Source: Venturia oleaginea (lineage: Eukaryota; Ascomycota; Dothideomycetes; Venturiales; Venturiaceae). From it: a stretch of DNA of 64,000 bases. This document shows positions 36,661 to 46,953 of this stretch, piece by piece. A model generated the notes under the pieces. The model saw only the letters and a program-made list of their open reading frames with translations, searched no databases and was not told the DNA's origin. Each line of letters begins with the position of its first letter. The stretch's first letter is position 1. The DNA lies in assembly GCA_013176395.1 (NCBI GenBank), contig JABMLP010000011.1, forward strand, positions 558,001 to 622,000, written 5' to 3'. Made by a program: the position numbers and the translations under genes.

Positions 36661-38247
36661 GCTTTTCCTGCGCTCTGTGGAACCTCAGCTACCATGGGCG
36701 TGGGCAGCTTCTCCGTGCTGCCAATTGCCGACATTTCTCTGCTGTCTTTCCACTGTTCGCCTCTTTCCATGTTTTCCAACCTCTTCGATCACAGCAGTAT
36801 AACTATTTTGAATGCCCGGGCTCGTTTTCGGGTTGTTCTTCAGCTTGCTGTTCCTCCAAGCGCATAGTATTCTTGTAGATAATATAATAACGAACGACGA
36901 GGATTGAGGTATAGAGGAGTGGTTGTATGATCGATGGCTGATTCTGTGGGAATACAGCGAAGGATAAACGAGAATTCAGGCTCCTAGAAGGTGAATAAGC
37001 GTTGCATCTACCACGGTTACAGTCTCGCGGCAACCACGCTGACAACTTACTAGAGCTCAGTGTTGCGGTAGACACCATCAACAACAACAACAACAACAAC
37101 AACATCAAAATATAGTAAGAAACAACAGCGACCAAGCGAGCGTAAGCAGTCCAACAGCTGCAGATGAGTTCTTCGGGTACCATCCCACGCGGCTCATCCT
37201 GCCGACAAGGGGAAACGAAATTATTCGACCCTAGAGACGCCCTGTCATACCTTAGGCGCCTCATTGTGCAGCTCATCCTCAGTCCCATGGGTATCGATAG
37301 TCGATCCGTAGCATGTTTTGGTTCTCTTCATATGAGAAATGTCGAGGTAGTGTGGTAGTGTGGTAGTCCAGGTGGTGTAAGGTGTAACAAAGTTGTTTGT
37401 ACACAGACATAGACATCACCGCAGGTGGGCCTGATACAAACCTTTTCGCTATCTTTGCATAATATTTACAGTGTCGTAATTGACGACCACGATGGAGCTT
37501 CAGCCTCACGACGCAACTAATTACGGTATTAAAGCAGGCCATAACAGCAAACGCAGTTCATAGGTGACCAACAACGGCTGATCGTTACGCTAGAATGATA
37601 ATACGGAACCGATCCTTGCCGATAACGGGTAAACGGGTACATAACCGCACAATCTTCCAACACGGCAGACAATCAATGAGATGTCCGAACTTCTTATTGG
37701 GCATCGCGATAGCCTGTCTCATGCCCACAGAGGCTAATGGCTGCAGGTATCGCCCACCTCCGCCGGATCCCCAACCACCACTTTGTCTCTCTGCGCACAT
37801 GTCCAAACCGGCACACGACATCAAACTCTCCACGACAGACGTACCACTCTTGTCAATGGATGAGTACACCAACACAACGACAATGGCCTCATATGAACCC
37901 AGTAGGCTTTTCTTGCACAGCCGTTCAGATGCTCGCTTCCCGCAAAACTTGGAGAAGTACAGCGAGTTATGGGGGTCCCCACCCGTGCTTTTCGCTATTC
38001 TTCCCTTGCTGTAAGAGAGCATAGCAGCGCTTTCGACTGCTGGGCTAGCTCTCGAGACCGAATGATAGCCACTTTCGACGCGCGACTGGACCATCGAAAC
38101 CTTTTCTTTGTCAGGAACCGATATGCTTGTCATAGCACATTCGTGCTGGTTGGGAGGAATCGAGGGACAGCTGCCGAGAATGCGGCTGTGGACTCCTACC
38201 CCTTTCGGTATCAGCGACGCTCGAACCATTTCACCAAAACCCAATGC
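36661..38247. other. Intergenic, unresolved glucanase 5' exon and low-complexity sequence
   Basis: The first part should hold the glucanase's missing 5' exon and promoter. A simple (AAC)n run lies at about 37080-37104. A 219-codon minus frame at 37585-38244 has no motif and follows directly after the stop of the small secreted protein, so I do not call it. Confidence 0.35.
37080..37104. repeat. (AAC)n trinucleotide microsatellite
   Basis: About eight tandem AAC units occur upstream of the glucanase gene. Confidence 0.85.
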
Positions 38248-38535
38248 TCAATGCACTGGGAAGAAAGTCAAAACTTCTCCAATGGCCCGTGCGAGCATAC
38301 TTCCTTGATCAGGCTTGTGATTTGGTATGCCAGGTCCTCTAATTATTGTTGAAATGGGATTTGTGTGGCTGTATGTGGTCGGCGTTGCGTATGCTGCTTG
38401 GAAGTGTGATATGTTTTCGAAATGTAAGGGTCCTTGGCCACGCTCAGAATTCAAACTCCGAGTCGAGGTCGCCAAGGCTCCTGTGAGACACAGGGAGAGG
38501 ATTGCTAGGATTTTGGCGTGATTTAAGACTTTCAT
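38248..38535 (-). CDS. Small putative secreted protein
   Basis: The 95-codon frame begins MKVLNHAKILAILSLCLTGA, a basic start plus hydrophobic core that reads as a signal peptide with a likely cleavage after LATS or ALA. The mature part (about 73 residues) is polar, contains no cysteines, and ends VLTFFPVH. I see no intron. It could be a small secreted protein of the kind often listed as effector candidates, but without homologs it could also be a chance frame. Confidence 0.35.
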   Translation of the reverse strand: MKVLNHAKILAILSLCLTGALATSTRSLNSERGQGPLHFENISHFQAAYATPTTYSHTNPISTIIRGPGIPNHKPDQGSMLARAIGEVLTFFPVH

Positions 38536-38659
38536 GTCGGCCTCGCAATGGGTAGTGGGCGCGATATAAGCTTGCTGGCACGTTTATTTTGCTGTGAGTA
38601 TGCTCTGGAGAGAAATATGGGTGCCTTTTCGAGAGAAGAATACTTGATGGATTTTATAA
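38536..38659. promoter_or_regulatory. Short divergent intergenic spacer
   Basis: Only about 120 bp separate the start of the minus-strand small secreted protein from the first plus-strand coding-like sequence of the 2EXR relic, so any promoters here would overlap. No motif was identified. Confidence 0.2.
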
Positions 38660-39232
38660 TTGAGCACAGATTTTCAATCCGAGCACTTCGCTTTGACGGC
38701 CTGTTACATACATGGAGGCTGCATCCTCGCTTGGACCTTTCTCCTACTTACAAACGTCTTGTTTCTAGTGGGTCTGGTTCAGATATTAACTTTGAGGCTA
38801 ACATCTTTTCCCTTCCTCGAAATTTCGATACCGGTCACGTCGACAGAAGATAGCAGAGTCCGTTTAGACCAAGGACTAATATGGGCCAGCAGGAAGACTT
38901 CGATTGGTTCCTTTGTCGCGAGACCTTCTTCCGGTCAGGCTTTTGTGGTACCAGAGTTCACAATCTGCGCTAGCATCGCACAAAAAGAATCCACGTCTTT
39001 TTCTCACTATACACATGCTTCAACCCGCAATGCAAATACGACAGGAACGGAAAAAAAGGTGACGCCGAAAACGCTTCTCGATCTCCCACCGGAGATGCGC
39101 AATATAATCTTTAACGAGGTAGTGCAACCCAATACTCAAGAGGACAGCCTTTATGGTCCGCCACCTACAATCTTTGTTTCGTCAACATTCTTGAGGAGCA
39201 ACAAAGCCATTAAAGTAGACGAATTCTTGTAG
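38660..39232 (+). pseudogene. 2EXR/F-box-like gene fragment, N-terminal
   Basis: A 190-codon frame contains a Thr/Ser-rich lead and then KTLLDLPPEMRNIIFNEVVQ, the family signature, about residues 137-156. The frame ends soon after (KAIKVDEFL), far short of the usual length. It has a hydrophobic stretch near its start (ILAWTFLLLTNVLFLVGLVQ) that may be fortuitous. The likely C-terminal parts follow in other frames at 39.8-40.6 kb, so I read the locus as a decayed copy. Confidence 0.45.
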
Positions 39233-39840
39233 CGAGTCTCCACAATCACCTACCCTGTCCCTTTGTATCATTTTGACGGATCTTGAGAATCTATAATATA
39301 CCAAATTCCGAGTACCAAAGATAGCCAAAGTCAATGCGTCTTGCGGAGGTGTACTGTGGTATGGTTTATTATCCACCAGACCACAGTATCATGAGAATAT
39401 ATGTTTACTCCCCCGGTAACCACGGTAAATATACCCTAGTGAATTCCCACCACCTATCAATCCATTGCCACCACCCATTCCAAGCATGCGCTCGCTGTCT
39501 TACCCCTCAACATTCGTCCTTACCGTCGTACAGCAAGTCTCTGGACTTGCCCTACTAATCTCCCCAACAACAACAACGTTGGACGCCCTATTCCGGAAAC
39601 TATAAAAGTAAACGGTGCTTCAATCGACATCGTCCAACTCTGCGGTACTTGTTACGAAGCGGGCCGCAAAACTGTCGTATGTTATACCACTTATATATAT
39701 CGGGTCCGTATGTATATAGAGAAGAAAAACCTCATGTCTAATGAAACGAAAATACGATTACAGAGATCTCTTTGTCGGGGTTCTGCTTTACCGGCTTCTT
39801 GCCCGGTTTACTGCACTGCTGGTGATGTTAAGTTGAAGCA

Positions 39841-40612
39841 TTCGTTGTGCTGTGTACGTTTCGGTTGGAATACAGAGACGATGAGAAAGAGCAGCGCAAA
39901 CACGCTCACGTTGATAACGATGGATTGGTCAACTGGGACGTATTCAGAAATCAGCAAGAGCAGCAAGCAGATATTGACGGCACGGCACACATGGGCTATT
40001 ACTCGGAGACTTGCGAGAACCGAGAACCTAGCTATTCTGCCATAATGCGGGTTAATCAAGAGTTGTATGGAGGCCATGCAACCTTACTTGGCGAGGCAAA
40101 GAGACGTTGGCTGAATTGGACAATGAAGAATACGCGTTCGTTCCACAGTGTATCGAGCATCGACGAGCGATGAGAATCTTACTCATCTACTGTCTGATGT
40201 GCAGCAGGTGGAGGCATTGGAGCTTAGGCTGCGGGTGCGAAAAGGCAAAGAGCACAAGACTCGGTTCATGCTTCATGCACTTAATCGCCTTGATGGAGAG
40301 CAAGCGATTGGTAATTTTGAAATCTGTTTAAGCTATGCAAAAATCAGCGGAACAGCGAGCGGGAATGGGCTCAAGATCGATTGTGCTGAATTTCTGTCAA
40401 TCGAGTTTGTAGGTTGCCCGAAACTTCTTGAACTCGATCCCGAGTTGAAGATGTTCCCTTTTACAGAAGAATCTGTGCTGGGTAAATGGAACACCAAACA
40501 CTCTTCCCCAAACCACCTCCCTGCTCACATCAGATCTCCTCCGCGAACAAGTCCGCCATTCCTTCAAGTCCCTCATCGCCAATTCCTGCGTGTCGAGCAG
40601 TCTTTGCATTAG
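39841..40612 (+). pseudogene. 2EXR-like C-terminal fragments in two frames
   Basis: One frame reads EPSYSAIMRVNQELYGGHAT, matching the conserved 'PxIxRVNxxLYxEAxxL' region that follows the 2EXR motif. It stops at 40173. A second frame from 40148 reads VQQVEALELRLRVRKGKEHK and LSIEFVGCPKLLELDPELKMF. The overlap of frames indicates frameshift decay rather than an intron. It is probably the continuation of the fragment at 38660-39232 or a second copy. Confidence 0.4.
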
Positions 40613-40890
40613 TGCGTTGCACGACATCCTTCCTACGACCTCGAACTCGTCTCCGCATTGCTCTTGAAAAAAGACTTTCATCTGTGTAATCAGCCATCTT
40701 AACGCGGACACCAGGGCCGAGGAACTTGTTATAACGGTACAGATCCTGAGGTCAACAACCAACATCTTGAATGAACAGTTCTGCCCCCTCAACTCCGCGA
40801 TCGGCAGTGGGATATCATTCTTGACGAACTTTGCAACCGAGGTTAATAGAGAAGGCCATTACAAATGATTGTCAATGTTTTGAGGTTGGT

Positions 40891-41280
40891 TCACGCTTTC
40901 AGTAATCTCGAATAGCCGTTTCTCCCAGAGGCCAGACCTTCATAGGGCTCGTGGTAGCCTTTGTATGAAAAGTCGATTGTTAAATGCTGTATGTATTTGA
41001 ATGCTGGAGCAAGTAGAGAGGACCTCTCGAAAGTTCCTTTTACCAAGTCGGACAGAGATTTGGGCACCAATGTTGTGGCTAGACGACGAATCCAGCCAAG
41101 ACCCAAAGGGTAAGGAGAATGTATATTGACGCTGTCGTCTAGTGTATTGGACAGAAACCTGAATAAGACGCGGCTGCCGTTTTGATTGCAGGAGTAGAAA
41201 TTATTGGCATTGAAAAAGGACTTGATTTTCTCGTTGACAATCGTGGAATGGGCAACATAGAAGAGGGGATGTCTAAGCAA
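40891..41280 (-). pseudogene. 2EXR-like relic on the minus strand, next to the CACTA edge
   Basis: The open frame lacks an ATG and reads like the middle of a 2EXR protein: NEKIKSFFNANNFYSCN, LGWIRRLATTLVPKSLSD and FKYIQHLTIDFSYKG. Its 5' side runs into the CACTA element whose terminus is at 41335, so the transposon may have removed or separated the gene's start. Confidence 0.4.
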
Positions 41281-41334
41281 TTAAGTTCGGAGTGTTTCGA
41301 ATGGGAGGAGGAAAAACTTTTAGCAGTCTTGCCG

Positions 41335-41347
41335 CACTACGGTCACA
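41335..41347. repeat. CACTA left terminal inverted repeat
   Basis: CACTACGGTCACA is identical, inverted, to the right end at 46888-46900. Subterminal TTTACAG motifs follow up to about 41500. Confidence 0.95.
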
Positions 41348-41512
41348 CATCACGATTTTTTACAGCCATTTACAGTGCGATTTCTTGTAAAAAAAGGATC
41401 TGACATTTACAGGGTTTTACAGTGTAATTCGAATAGCCCGATTACAGGGCTGTACAGTGCGATTTTTGGTATTATAATTACAGCAATTTCCGTGCAATTG
41501 AGCCCTATCAAA

Positions 41513-44500
41513 TCAAGACCTCGCAATCCCTCGCACCTTAACCTCGTCTAGGGCCCCTACAATCATCTTCTGAACCTTGCCGTAACTGTCTACTTCCTCT
41601 TTGAGCACGCCAATGAGGCCTAGTATACAAGTCGGCTCAATGATGTCCCATCTACCACCCTCAGAAGCGTAAGTTATCTGATGTATTCGCTCATTTGTAC
41701 GTACATTTTTCCACTTTTGAATGACTGCAAAGAAGACGCCGTTTACCTCAACAAATGAATGTACTGAACCAAAGTGAACCCCCTCTCGGATCCCGCCCTC
41801 ATCGGCCTTAGCGATGTATACAACGTTATAGTCATTGCGGTTGTTGTTAGACCTAATCTGAGAGGTTTTTGAGCCAAATGTTAGCTTCTTAGACACCTTA
41901 CAACGCTTGAAATACCTTATATTCCTCTCAAATACACGCCTTTGAGGCCAGATACCGAGATACTCGGCCAGTTTGACACGGTGATCATTCGTTAGTTGTA
42001 CATTCTCGTAAGGATGACGGATTCGGCCATTAAGTTTGGGGTAGACTGTTGGATCTTTGGCGTCAGGGTGAAGCCGATTTGGATCGATTCCGAGAAGCCA
42101 AAGATGACTGATTTGTTCATCTCGTAATAAGCCATTCGCAATTGACTTGCCGATCTCGGATTTAGATCTCGCATGGACCTTAACCTCGTGGCAAAAACGT
42201 TCCAAAGGATAGGACCACCAGTATCTTGCAGGGCCGTTGATTTTGAGTCCATCTGCGAGGTGTAATAGCCAATGATGGTTGACTGTACAAGCCTGAATCC
42301 GATTTTTGAGGCCCTGGTAGTAGATCTGCTGATAAGTGGTCAAAAACTGACGACATTTTACTCGTACCAGCTCAATATCCTCAGTGGTAATCGATTCTTT
42401 GGTGGAAGTAACCCAGATCTCGTTTAAAATGCAGAGATTTGCGTGAACTTCTAGTGGGAGGTAGCCGTGCATAAGGAAGACGCCATATGTCTCTAAAAAG
42501 TCTTGCCATTCAGCCGATTTGAACGAACGGAAGTGTGCATACTTGGTTGGACAGGAAGTTAGCCTTTGAGGCATGTTTTTGCTGGAGAATTGAAGCTGTT
42601 TGTCGAGTTTCTTTTGCGCCTTCGTGGTAATCAAATAAGGCCCTGGATCGCCTGGTTTGTTAGATATATCGGCGTTCAATTTGGTACCATCCCAGGTTTT
42701 GAATAGCCCTTTCATGATGTTCAGTAGTCCGCAATGCATCATATCAATTGGGAAGCTGTCAGGGAAGTGCAGCGAACGTAGGTGTAATAGAATGGTGGAT
42801 CTCTTAATACCTAACGTTTAAAAAGTTTATCTGAAGTGGAACAACACAAAGTGTGAATTCAATGAGTGACTGCATAACCCTCGAACTGAGTGGAAAATGA
42901 GGGCTATCTATACAAAGAGAGTGTACTGACGTAGGTTCTGAAACCGCAGAGATACCGAGCAAACAAGAGTGAGAACAAACAGATTTGAAACGACTTTGAA
43001 ACCGTTGGTGTTACCACCATATTGCAACAAAGTTAGATTCTAAGGGGGGTAGTGAGAAGTCTCTCCTACGGTAGACCATCAATCACTCTCTCTAATTAGT
43101 TGAAACAGCCATATTACACTTGGAACAACGTTATTCCGCGTTATAATCGATTGATTGATGGTCTACCGTAGGAGGAGAGAATTCCTTTAAAGCCTAAGTT
43201 AACTTACCACGTTTGTCCATCTCATCCCTACCGATTGTACAGCATAATCGGATCTTTCTGAGGAGGTCTGTCCGCATTGAGAGAATACCACCTAGATGCT
43301 GTACCGTTTGAGGGATATAATGGTGGTTACCAACTCCTTTTTGGGCCTTGATCGACAAAAACGGCAGGGAACCTTCGCATTGCCTGGCTTTTTCATACCA
43401 ATAAGGTCTGCTATTGCAGGGCCATCGCCTAGGATATGTTGTATTAGCATGCTATATAGAAAGAGCAAAAAAAAGAGGTTGTATAGGTCGAATTCAAGGT
43501 AGCCGTTTCCCTCTTGAATAGTACACAGTGAAAAGATGAGGTTTAGAATTGCATGTCCTTTAAATTAAGCTGAGAACCGCGAGGTGCCAATACAGATGTG
43601 ATTGCTTTGAAATCAAAAGAAGGGTACATGATTTCGACGGCTGTATGCAACCGATATCCACTTTGCGGCTAACTGAAATTGTGATATCATCCCTCATTCC
43701 CTTATGTATTCACAGCCGCAGAAGTTCACGTCGACGTGGCGTTGTATAATAATTAATACCGTGATGAGGGTAGGGACTGGTGTAGATTGAGGTAACCAAA
43801 TGACCGTATATTGAAAAAGTGACTTACCTCCGACTACTACAATCCACGCTTTGAGCGTGAATGGTTGCTTCTTCTCTGCATTATAGGCCTTGATACCGGT
43901 ATCTAGATCCTGCATTTCAGTGACCAGTGGATGGAGGAAAGAATCGAGATCTTTAGGCTCATTGGGGCCCGGAATGATGTGTGATAAAAGGATATTATCG
44001 CGGCGATACCGAATAGAAGGTGGGAGGTTGTAGTTGATGAGGATAACTGGTGCAGTAGAATGAGAGCCCTACCTCACTGCTTGAACTCCGTCATAGTGTA
44101 ATGCCAGGGCGATATTAGTAGGCTCTCGAAAGAAGCCCTGGTGGCGAAGATCTCGGTATCTTTGAGCAGCCCACCAGTCATCGATATCTGTATGAGGGTT
44201 TCGGCGGCGCCAATAGCGATAATGGTGAGATCTGAGAGTGAATGCACGTCTAGCAGACCGATACTGGTACTGTAAGCGAGGGCCAAGTGGAATATACATA
44301 TATGTACGGAATGGAATGCGTAACTTAGGTTCATCGCCGTTAGAATCACTTGAATCGCTCGAATCTGACGACGAGGATAAGTCCGATTCAGATGAATCTG
44401 CATGGTTCTCAACCGGGGGACGCCTAGAATGCCAACGTTTGTGACCACAATATGTACATTCTATTGCCTTCGAATGCTTGCCCGTATAAGCCATACAACT

Positions 44501-45211
44501 ATTGATACAGCAGTCGATAAGCCGGCTCTTGATACCAGTCAGTCTCGTTAATTGGCGACTTCTTCGGCGAAGTTCTGGCAGTTGGATCTCGTAGTTCTTC
44601 TTGATAATACGGCGTAAATCGTCGTATTGAGTGCGACTAATTGACTAATCAATCCACTCTGCATTTTCAATGAATTTGAGCTGTTGCTTGGCGGCTTCTC
44701 TAACTAAAAAGATGTTAGTCGGATTATATTGACGTGGGAGGTAAGTCTTTTTCTGTAGATAGACGCTGACAGGGGTCATTTTGGTGTGAAATGGGGGGTA
44801 GGCTGTCTACCGGAGGAGCCATAGTTGCCCGCATCGTCACCAATATCTACTGAATATGGTCTATCTAGTGGAAAGGTAGAAGATGGTAATAAAGATACCT
44901 AGCTCAAAATCGACCTCATTTTCGGTAAACTCCTCGAAATCGGGCTCAAGGTCATCAAGGCCATCCAGAATATCGATATCGCTTTCAATTTGAGCACTCG
45001 CAACGCTCCTAGCCTCGTCAGAAAGAGACTCGTGGTCCTGTATAGCGTGGCGATGAGTGATTGGTGTGGAACTGGTGTTTTCGTTTCGAAGGTTACTGCG
45101 TAGAATCCAATCCCTGTAATGAGCCGCCCGGGTATCGTATGAGACGTAATGCACACGGCCAGTAAGGTCTATACAGAAGCTGCATTGCGTTGAACGTGTT
45201 TTATTTGGCAT
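41513..45211 (-). pseudogene. Tnp2-type CACTA transposase, interrupted
   Basis: Fragments in order match CACTA transposases (Transposase_21/Tnp2 and DUF4218 regions). The start MPNKTRSTQCSFC is at 45211. Then come RRRSRQLTRLTGIKSRLIDC and CINSCMAYTGKHSKAIECTY, IPLGPRLQYQYRSARRA, GFFREPTNIALALHYDGVQ, APVILINYNLPPSIRYRR, NEPKDLDSFLHPLVTE, GDGPAIADLIGMKKPGNAK, FPIDMMHCGLLNIMKGL and the long C-terminal exon (stop 41513). A clean intron spans 43827-43429. An in-frame TAG at 44069-44071, directly after GVQAVR and before GSHSTAPVIL, looks like a nonsense mutation. A second stop near 44650 may be spliced out. The region between 43.4 and 42.75 kb is an intron or insertion holding a hairpin. Confidence 0.8.
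43063..43174. repeat. Long inverted repeat, possible nested MITE
   Basis: Arms at 43063-43084 and 43153-43174 are perfect 22-bp inverted copies (one begins CTCCTACGGTAGACC), separated by 68 bp. The pair sits in a non-coding part of the CACTA transposase gene. Size and structure fit a small hairpin-forming inverted-repeat element. A related 11-bp motif appears at about 44803. Confidence 0.8.
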
Positions 45212-45289
45212 CGCTGAAAGATCTGGAGAGTAATAGGCTTGGAATCGCCAAAGTCTCTTGAGAGAGGGAAGATCTAGCCTCAAAATTCT

Positions 45290-45634
45290 ATGGAGATGAG
45301 CGATTCATCTATTAAGTGGAGTGACTGCAGAGTTTTTCAGTATATTGCCGGATCCGAGGTTATTGTATGCACACTTACCTCAAAAATCGATATATCGCTA
45401 TCATCTTTCAAGCCATCACTCAATATGCCTGAACCTCAGGGCGAACTTGCGTTGCCACCACATTTTTCTATTACCAAACTCGCCAATATTAGCGATGCCT
45501 TCATTGCTATCATCCAAAAGAGTAGGGATCCAAGGGCCCAAAAGCTCTTAGATTCCTACAAGGCAATGTTTGATCAGTTGAAAGGAGTCATCCAAGGCAA
45601 GGCTTTATATGAGTGGATTGAGAGGGAAAAGTAG
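45290..45634 (+). CDS. CACTA accessory ORF 1
   Basis: A 114-codon frame lies divergent from the transposase. Its first half may be leader. A better start is MPEPQGELALPPHFS at 45419, giving about 70 residues with a helical segment (SDAFIAIIQKSRDPRAQKLL). No family is recognised. It ends 199 bp before the AT-hook ORF on the same strand and might be an exon of the same gene, but I found no in-phase splice between them. Confidence 0.4.
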   Translation: MEMSDSSIKWSDCRVFQYIAGSEVIVCTLTSKIDISLSSFKPSLNMPEPQGELALPPHFSITKLANISDAFIAIIQKSRDPRAQKLLDSYKAMFDQLKGVIQGKALYEWIEREK

Positions 45635-45832
45635 GCTCTCTCTACCACACGATAGCTAAGAATGTACTAATAATCGGTAGTTAGCAACGGAAGATTCCAG
45701 TGACTTGGAAACTACCAACCTCGTCGCAATAAGAACGCGATTATCGGCACGGTCTACGAGACCTTCCCTGCCTTTGAATGCTGCGAAGATGACTGGCCAG
45801 TAGTTAACGCCGTACGAATCAAGATTGACGAT

Positions 45833-46651
45833 ATGCGAGGCTATGGCGGCCGAAATCGAGATCGTGACACCTCGGCGGCAAGGTCTTCCCCTATACCAGC
45901 AACACCTCGACAAACATTAAGGGCAGGCTCCATAGCATCCTCTACAACGTCCAGTTTCCCTATGCCTGGTGGTGGCAACCAGGACGTACCTCGTATACCC
46001 GAAGCCCTAATAGTACCTAACCAGTCCATTCGTGCTGTAGAGAGGGAATCTTCAGCCCAATCTCACCACAAAGAAGTCGTTATCCCGACAACTGAACCTA
46101 CTGAAGCCGAAAATGAGGTTACCGAGACCCCTCGCAAAGGCTACGGCAATAGCTATGGCAATGGTAGCAACCATAGTGATGATGAGGCCGCCGAATTACC
46201 ACGAAAAAGAGGCCGCCCTTCGAAGGCTCGTATGACTGCAACCACGCGCCGCCATACACAATCTGGGTACGTCTCTGGCAGCGATATTGAGTGGACATTG
46301 GATAACACAGTTAGTGATGATGACTACGAGAATGCCAATCCTATCACGCCTTACAATCCTCGCTCTTCAAGTCGCCATAGAACGCCATCAGTCAGGGTCA
46401 AAGATAACGAGAAAACAGAGAAGATTCTGGCTAAATTAAAGCCGGAATCTACGAAAGAGATAGTGGCCAAGAGGGCTAAGATTGATGACACTGTGAGCGC
46501 TGCAATGGCGGCATTAAGAGAGATAGGTCCGGAGATTAATATTGAGTTGCCACAACTGGCGGATGACGAGAAATGGTCAATTGACCCTAGGGGCTTTGCT
46601 ACACATTACGGAGAGACATATTACTTATACAAGAAGAAGATTGAGCTGTAG
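45833..46651 (+). CDS. CACTA accessory ORF 2 with AT-hook
   Basis: The 272-codon frame contains the AT-hook core in ELPRKRGRPSKAR about residues 116-128. AT-hooks bind the minor groove of AT-rich DNA, fitting a TnpA-like role in recognising the AT-rich subterminal repeats (inference). The rest is Ser/Thr/Pro-rich, with an acidic patch, a basic region and an ordered-looking C-terminus (IDPRGFATHYGETYYLYKK). Protein-like sequence precedes the ATG in the same frame (IIGTVYETFPAFECCEDDWP) back to a TGA at 45701, so a 5' exon or a disrupting stop is possible. Confidence 0.6.
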   Translation: MRGYGGRNRDRDTSAARSSPIPATPRQTLRAGSIASSTTSSFPMPGGGNQDVPRIPEALIVPNQSIRAVERESSAQSHHKEVVIPTTEPTEAENEVTETPRKGYGNSYGNGSNHSDDEAAELPRKRGRPSKARMTATTRRHTQSGYVSGSDIEWTLDNTVSDDDYENANPITPYNPRSSSRHRTPSVRVKDNEKTEKILAKLKPESTKEIVAKRAKIDDTVSAAMAALREIGPEINIELPQLADDEKWSIDPRGFATHYGETYYLYKKKIEL

Positions 46652-46804
46652 ATAACGCATTGTAGTGGTGGAGTTCAAAAAGTTGTGGTTTTGAGTTCGA
46701 AATATTGACACAAAATGTTCGGATGGCAACGTCTTCACGTGACCTTTAGAACTGAAATTGCACTGAAATCGCCGTAAAATTTAGCCCAGGATGGATCGCA
46801 CTGT

Positions 46805-46832
46805 TTGATTTATTTATATGAATAAATCAAAT
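46805..46832. repeat. AT-rich short palindrome near the CACTA right end
   Basis: TTTGATTTATT and its inverse AATAAATCAAA flank a six-base spacer inside the right subterminal region. Confidence 0.75.
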
Positions 46833-46887
46833 TAAAATAGCTGTAAAATCCCGCGATTTACACCCAAAAGGGTTGTAAATCACATGT

Positions 46888-46900
46888 TGTGACCGTAGTG
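46888..46900. repeat. CACTA right terminal inverted repeat
   Basis: TGTGACCGTAGTG is the exact inverse of the left terminus at 41335-41347. Confidence 0.95.
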
Positions 46901-46953
46901 GCGTCGTCGAATAATTCGTATCTTCTTCCGTATTTAGTATACGCTAAGCCTCT

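Larger units (their letters stand above)
41335..46900 (-). mobile_element. CACTA (EnSpm) DNA transposon
   Basis: The 5566-bp element starts and ends with the 13-bp inverted terminus CACTACGGTCACA (perfect). Subterminal regions are filled with short TTTACAG/TGTAAA and CGATTTAC-like repeats in both orientations, as in known CACTA elements. It encodes a multi-exon Tnp2-type transposase on the minus strand and AT-hook-containing accessory ORFs on the plus strand, arranged divergently from about 45.25 kb. The flanking trinucleotides are CCG on the left and GCG on the right, so a perfect 3-bp target duplication is not visible. The transposase carries at least one in-frame stop, so this copy is probably not autonomous. 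Confidence 0.88.

Noticed and set aside
37585..38244. 219-codon minus-strand frame as a gene
   Set aside because: It has no motif, an odd composition and plus-strand frames overlap it. It probably reflects GC-rich sequence without stops.
45702..45832. In-frame 5' extension of the AT-hook ORF as an ordinary first exon
   Set aside because: An in-frame TGA at 45701 blocks it and I found no acceptor that joins it in phase to the upstream ORF, so it is only noted in the ORF's description.
41332..46903. A perfect 3-bp target-site duplication around the CACTA element
   Set aside because: The flanking triplets are CCG and GCG, which do not match exactly.
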